Shown here: in pieces, positions 61,077-64,000 of the stretch | Layout of the letters: each line of letters opens with the position of its first letter | Numbering within the stretch: the first letter of the stretch is position 1 | Assembly (NCBI GenBank): GCA_045660545.1 | Contig: JAZREA010000018.1 | Location: 1 to 64,000 of the forward strand | Origin: JAZREA01 sp045660545 | GTDB taxonomy: Bacteria; Bacillota; Clostridia; Monoglobales; Firm-18 | Direction of reading: 5' to 3' | Length of the DNA: 64,000 nt | The notes under the pieces: model-generated | Told to the model about the DNA's origin: nothing | Seen by the model: the letters and a program-made list of their open reading frames with translations, nothing else | Database searches by the model: none | Translations under genes and position numbers: made by a program

Positions 61077-64000
61077 AAACCAACAAAAAGCGATTGACAT
61101 CAAAAATACCAACGTTTTAGTCTCTGCTGCCGCAGGTTCGGGTAAAACTGCCGTTTTGGTTGAGCGTGTTATTAAAAAGATTACCGACGAAAACGATAAA
61201 GTGTATGTTAACGAGCTTTTGATTTCTACTTTTACAAAGGCTGCCGCAACAGAGATGAGAGAAAGAATATATAACGCCCTCGCTGCAAAAATTAAGGAGC
61301 AGCCTGAAAATCCGTATTTAAGAGAACAGCTTGTTTTGCTTAATCAGGCGCAGATTTCGACTGTTCATTCGTTTTGTACAAACTTGCTAAGGGATAACTT
61401 TCACAGAATTAACCTAAGGCACGACTTTAAAATCGCAGAGGAAGTAAAAGTTGATGAGATTAAAAAAGCTGCGATTAACGCCGTTTTGGAGCGGAATTAT
61501 CAAGACGCAACAGATGACTTTTTAAAAACAGTTGATGCCTTTGGCGGAAAGAAAAATGACGACGGCGTTGTTGAGATAGTCTTAAACCTCTACGGCTTTG
61601 CGGACAGCCTTGCACATCCGTCAGAATGGCTCGACTATTGTGTTGACTTAAAGAGCAAAATACCGATCTACAGACAAACCATGCGCGAGATGGCAATGGA
61701 AGGTTTAAACAACGTGCTCGACAAGTACAAAAGTGCGCTCGATGTTATATATACCGACCCGGGCCTTTCACCGTATATATCCACGTTCGAGGAAGGTATA
61801 CGCGAAATTAACGATGCGACAGGAAAACTCGATGACTACGGGGCAGTTGCAGTAATTTTGGAACAATTTTTGTCGCGAAGACTTGCCTCGAAAAGCAAGG
61901 ACGCCGACGAGCAAAACGTCAAGTTTGTTAAAGCTCAAAGAGAAGCTGCTAAAAAAACCGCTGAAAAGGTATATAATCAGTACTGTGTAACGGACGACGA
62001 CATATTAAATGATATCGAGGCGGTTACTACGTATGTACGTGAGTTTGTTAGACTTACCAAGGAGTTTTCGAACGAATTTTCTAAAATCAAGAGAGAAGAA
62101 AATCTTCTGGACTTTTCCGACCTTGAACATTTTGCCGTATCTTTGCTGGAAGAAAACGAAGATGTAAGATGCGAATTAAAAGGAAAATACAAAGAAATAT
62201 TCGTTGACGAGTATCAGGACACAAACGGCGTGCAGTCGTATTTGTTCGAGCTATTAACAAATGGAAACAATTTGTTTTTGGTAGGTGACGTAAAACAAAG
62301 TATTTATGGGTTTAGAAATTCTAATCCACAGTATTTTGTAGAGAAATATGACCGTTATTCAATTGACGGAAATGAAAGCGGTACTGATATTTTGCTTTTG
62401 CATAATTTCCGTAGCAGTAACGCGCTACTCGCCTTTGTAAATACTGTTTTTTCTGCTCTAATGAGTGAAAAATTAGGTGATGTCCCCTATAACGACGAGC
62501 ACAGACTTGTGTTTGCAAACGAGGATGTTCACAGTCTCGAAGAGACAGCAGAGGTACATATAATTGACACAAGCTCTGCGACAGACGATGACGATGATGA
62601 CCTGATGAGCAACGTTGCGCTTGAGGCTGAATTTATAGCAAACAGAATAAGCAGACTTGTTGATGAAGAAAAGATTGATGTTTTCGATAAGGAAACAGGC
62701 AAGAACAGGCCCGTTACTTATAAGGATATTGTTATACTTTTAAGAAAGACAAAGGGAGTCGCAGACGTATATGCTGAGGCGCTTATTTCAAGAGGGATAC
62801 CTGTTTACACCGAGGAAAAGGGCGCGTACTTTAATACTATTGAGGTTGCGACTGTGATATCTTATCTTAAAATAGTTGAAAATCCGTTGCAGGACATACC
62901 TATGCTTGCCGTTATGAGAAGTCCTATATTTGGTTTTGACGACAACCTTATTGCAAAAATCAGGGCAAAAAACAGATACGATTCGTTATATAACGTGCTT
63001 AAAAACAGCGACGAAGAGATGGCAAAAGCTTTTATAGAAAAGCTTGATGAGCTAATCGAAGAGTCAAAGATTAACGACGTTGACTATATTGTTAGAAAAA
63101 TTGTGTACGAATCAGGGTATTACAGCTTTGTCGGCGGGTTGCCTGAAGGCGATAGGAGGATGGCTAATTTAAGCTCACTTTGTCAAAGAGCCTCGGAGTT
63201 TTGTAATGGCGTTTTCAAAGGCGTTTTTAAATTTATTAATTACTTAGAAAGTATGGTTGCAAGCGGTAAGGAGTATTCTGCTGCAAAGCTTCTTGGTGCA
63301 AACGACAACGTAGTCAGTATAAGTACAATTCATAAAAGTAAGGGACTTGAATATCCCGTCGTGATACTCCCTGACTGCGCAAGAAAGTTTAACGAAACAG
63401 ATATGACTAAGCAGTGTGTTTTTGACGAAAAGCTTGGGCTTGCGGTTAATGCGGTTGATACAAAAAGAAGGCTGAAATACCCGCCATACATGAAGTACGC
63501 TATTGCCGAAAAGAAGAGGAGTGACCTGTGGTCCGAGGAAGTTCGACTGCTGTATGTTGCCCTTACACGTGCAAAGCATAAGCTGATAATCAGCGCATCG
63601 CTAAGTAAGGCCGAAGAGATGCTAAGTACTTTTGCATGTCTTGGCGTTAATCCCTATTCGTTTAAGGCAGAAAACAGCTATATTAAGTGGATTGTTACGG
63701 CGCTTGGCGGTAAAGGCATTTCACTTTACACAAGGGAAATGGCGCTTGATTACCGCTCAGTAAAATCACCTGATGTGGTAAAGGGCGCGGTAATTGATTA
63801 CAGCGAATTTTATGATGAAATTGACAAAAGGTTAAAGTACAAATATCCTTATCAAAACCGTAAAAACATTCCCTCAAAGCGCTCGATTAGTGAAATTGCG
63901 ACCGTCAGCGATGAGAACATACATCTTGCAAAAATCAGACAATCCGAGCGAGGACTAAGCGCTGCACAAAAGGGTACAATTGTTCACTTTGTATTGCAAA
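61057..64000 (+). CDS. addA: ATP-dependent helicase/nuclease subunit A (5' part, runs off the window)
   Basis: AddA is the UvrD-like helicase and nuclease partner of AddB. The frame starts at ATG 61057, about ten bases after GGAGGAG, overlapping the addB stop, and stays open for 981 codons to the window end. Helicase motifs: Walker A SAAAGSGKT (23-31), motif II VDEYQDTN (Asp384-Glu385), GDVKQSIYGFRNSN, and the LTRAKHKLIIS-type motif VI region. The last residues (AAQKGTIVHFVLQ) match the beginning of the C-terminal nuclease region, so about 200 residues should lie beyond the edge. Confidence 0.95.
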   Translation, partial: MQTRWTKNQQKAIDIKNTNVLVSAAAGSGKTAVLVERVIKKITDENDKVYVNELLISTFTKAAATEMRERIYNALAAKIKEQPENPYLREQLVLLNQAQISTVHSFCTNLLRDNFHRINLRHDFKIAEEVKVDEIKKAAINAVLERNYQDATDDFLKTVDAFGGKKNDDGVVEIVLNLYGFADSLAHPSEWLDYCVDLKSKIPIYRQTMREMAMEGLNNVLDKYKSALDVIYTDPGLSPYISTFEEGIREINDATGKLDDYGAVAVILEQFLSRRLASKSKDADEQNVKFVKAQREAAKKTAEKVYNQYCVTDDDILNDIEAVTTYVREFVRLTKEFSNEFSKIKREENLLDFSDLEHFAVSLLEENEDVRCELKGKYKEIFVDEYQDTNGVQSYLFELLTNGNNLFLVGDVKQSIYGFRNSNPQYFVEKYDRYSIDGNESGTDILLLHNFRSSNALLAFVNTVFSALMSEKLGDVPYNDEHRLVFANEDVHSLEETAEVHIIDTSSATDDDDDDLMSNVALEAEFIANRISRLVDEEKIDVFDKETGKNRPVTYKDIVILLRKTKGVADVYAEALISRGIPVYTEEKGAYFNTIEVATVISYLKIVENPLQDIPMLAVMRSPIFGFDDNLIAKIRAKNRYDSLYNVLKNSDEEMAKAFIEKLDELIEESKINDVDYIVRKIVYESGYYSFVGGLPEGDRRMANLSSLCQRASEFCNGVFKGVFKFINYLESMVASGKEYSAAKLLGANDNVVSISTIHKSKGLEYPVVILPDCARKFNETDMTKQCVFDEKLGLAVNAVDTKRRLKYPPYMKYAIAEKKRSDLWSEEVRLLYVALTRAKHKLIISASLSKAEEMLSTFACLGVNPYSFKAENSYIKWIVTALGGKGISLYTREMALDYRSVKSPDVVKGAVIDYSEFYDEIDKRLKYKYPYQNRKNIPSKRSISEIATVSDENIHLAKIRQSERGLSAAQKGTIVHFVLQ

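Noticed and set aside
1..64000. CRISPR arrays or rRNA genes
   Set aside because: No regularly spaced 25-40 bp repeats and no rRNA-like sequence were seen on reading the window.

Overview
The window looks like a piece of an anaerobic, low-GC, endospore-lineage Firmicute (class Clostridia), probably an intestinal or fermentative organism. The grounds are inference from gene content: an AT-rich sequence with strong GGAGG ribosome binding sites and frequent TTG/GTG starts, a murA-divIB-DUF881-sbp-ftsZ division cluster, spoVG, a BofC-like protein, addBA, anaerobic pyruvate formate-lyase, and cation-coupled transporters for proline and alanine/glycine. No rRNA is present, so the genus cannot be fixed from this sequence.

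Region 1 (1-9106) is the right end of a prophage. It holds a late lysis/ejection module: an N-acetylmuramoyl-L-alanine amidase, a 334-residue probable virion protein, and a 2392-residue polyvalent protein. The giant protein combines an ADP-ribosyltransferase-like domain, an HExxH metallopeptidase-like motif, a large helical region and a C-terminal M23 endopeptidase. Two small ORFs with excellent ribosome binding sites lie hidden inside it in another frame. The prophage stops at the displaced 3' half of a tRNA-Thr(GGT) gene, which is the attachment site.

Region 2 (9109-16621) is an iron-uptake locus, feoA-feoB, with a divergent DtxR/MntR-type regulator. feoB is cut in two by a 4.6-kb element (9981-14569) flanked by the 6-bp direct repeat CACATG. 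The element carries a serine recombinase plus pflB and pflA behind a consensus promoter and a terminator-bearing leader. Precise removal at the repeat would rebuild an in-frame 711-residue FeoB. This is the most striking feature of the window.

Region 3 (16642-30627) is conserved core: a BofC-like protein, a class A penicillin-binding protein, MurA, DivIB/FtsQ, a DUF881 protein, Sbp, FtsZ, DNA polymerase I, dephospho-CoA kinase, a lytic transglycosylase, an M18 aminopeptidase and HtpG. Region 4 (30672-43722) is a mixture of small membrane proteins, PspC, an isoprenylcysteine-methyltransferase-like protein, PutP, two PHP phosphoesterases, an EutH-like permease, an opine-dehydrogenase-family enzyme with an AraC regulator, a DMT exporter and a DUF4153 membrane protein.

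Region 5 (43878-54572) has an iron alcohol dehydrogenase, a YdcF protein, a histidine phosphatase, a ZIP metal transporter, a tandem glycine riboswitch controlling an AGCS symporter, an MFS transporter, and an AraC-controlled cluster for unsaturated uronates (kduI, GH88 and an unknown protein). Region 6 (54637-64000) holds nrdR, a PHP phosphatase, convergent murC, spoVG, addB and the beginning of addA, which runs off the window end.
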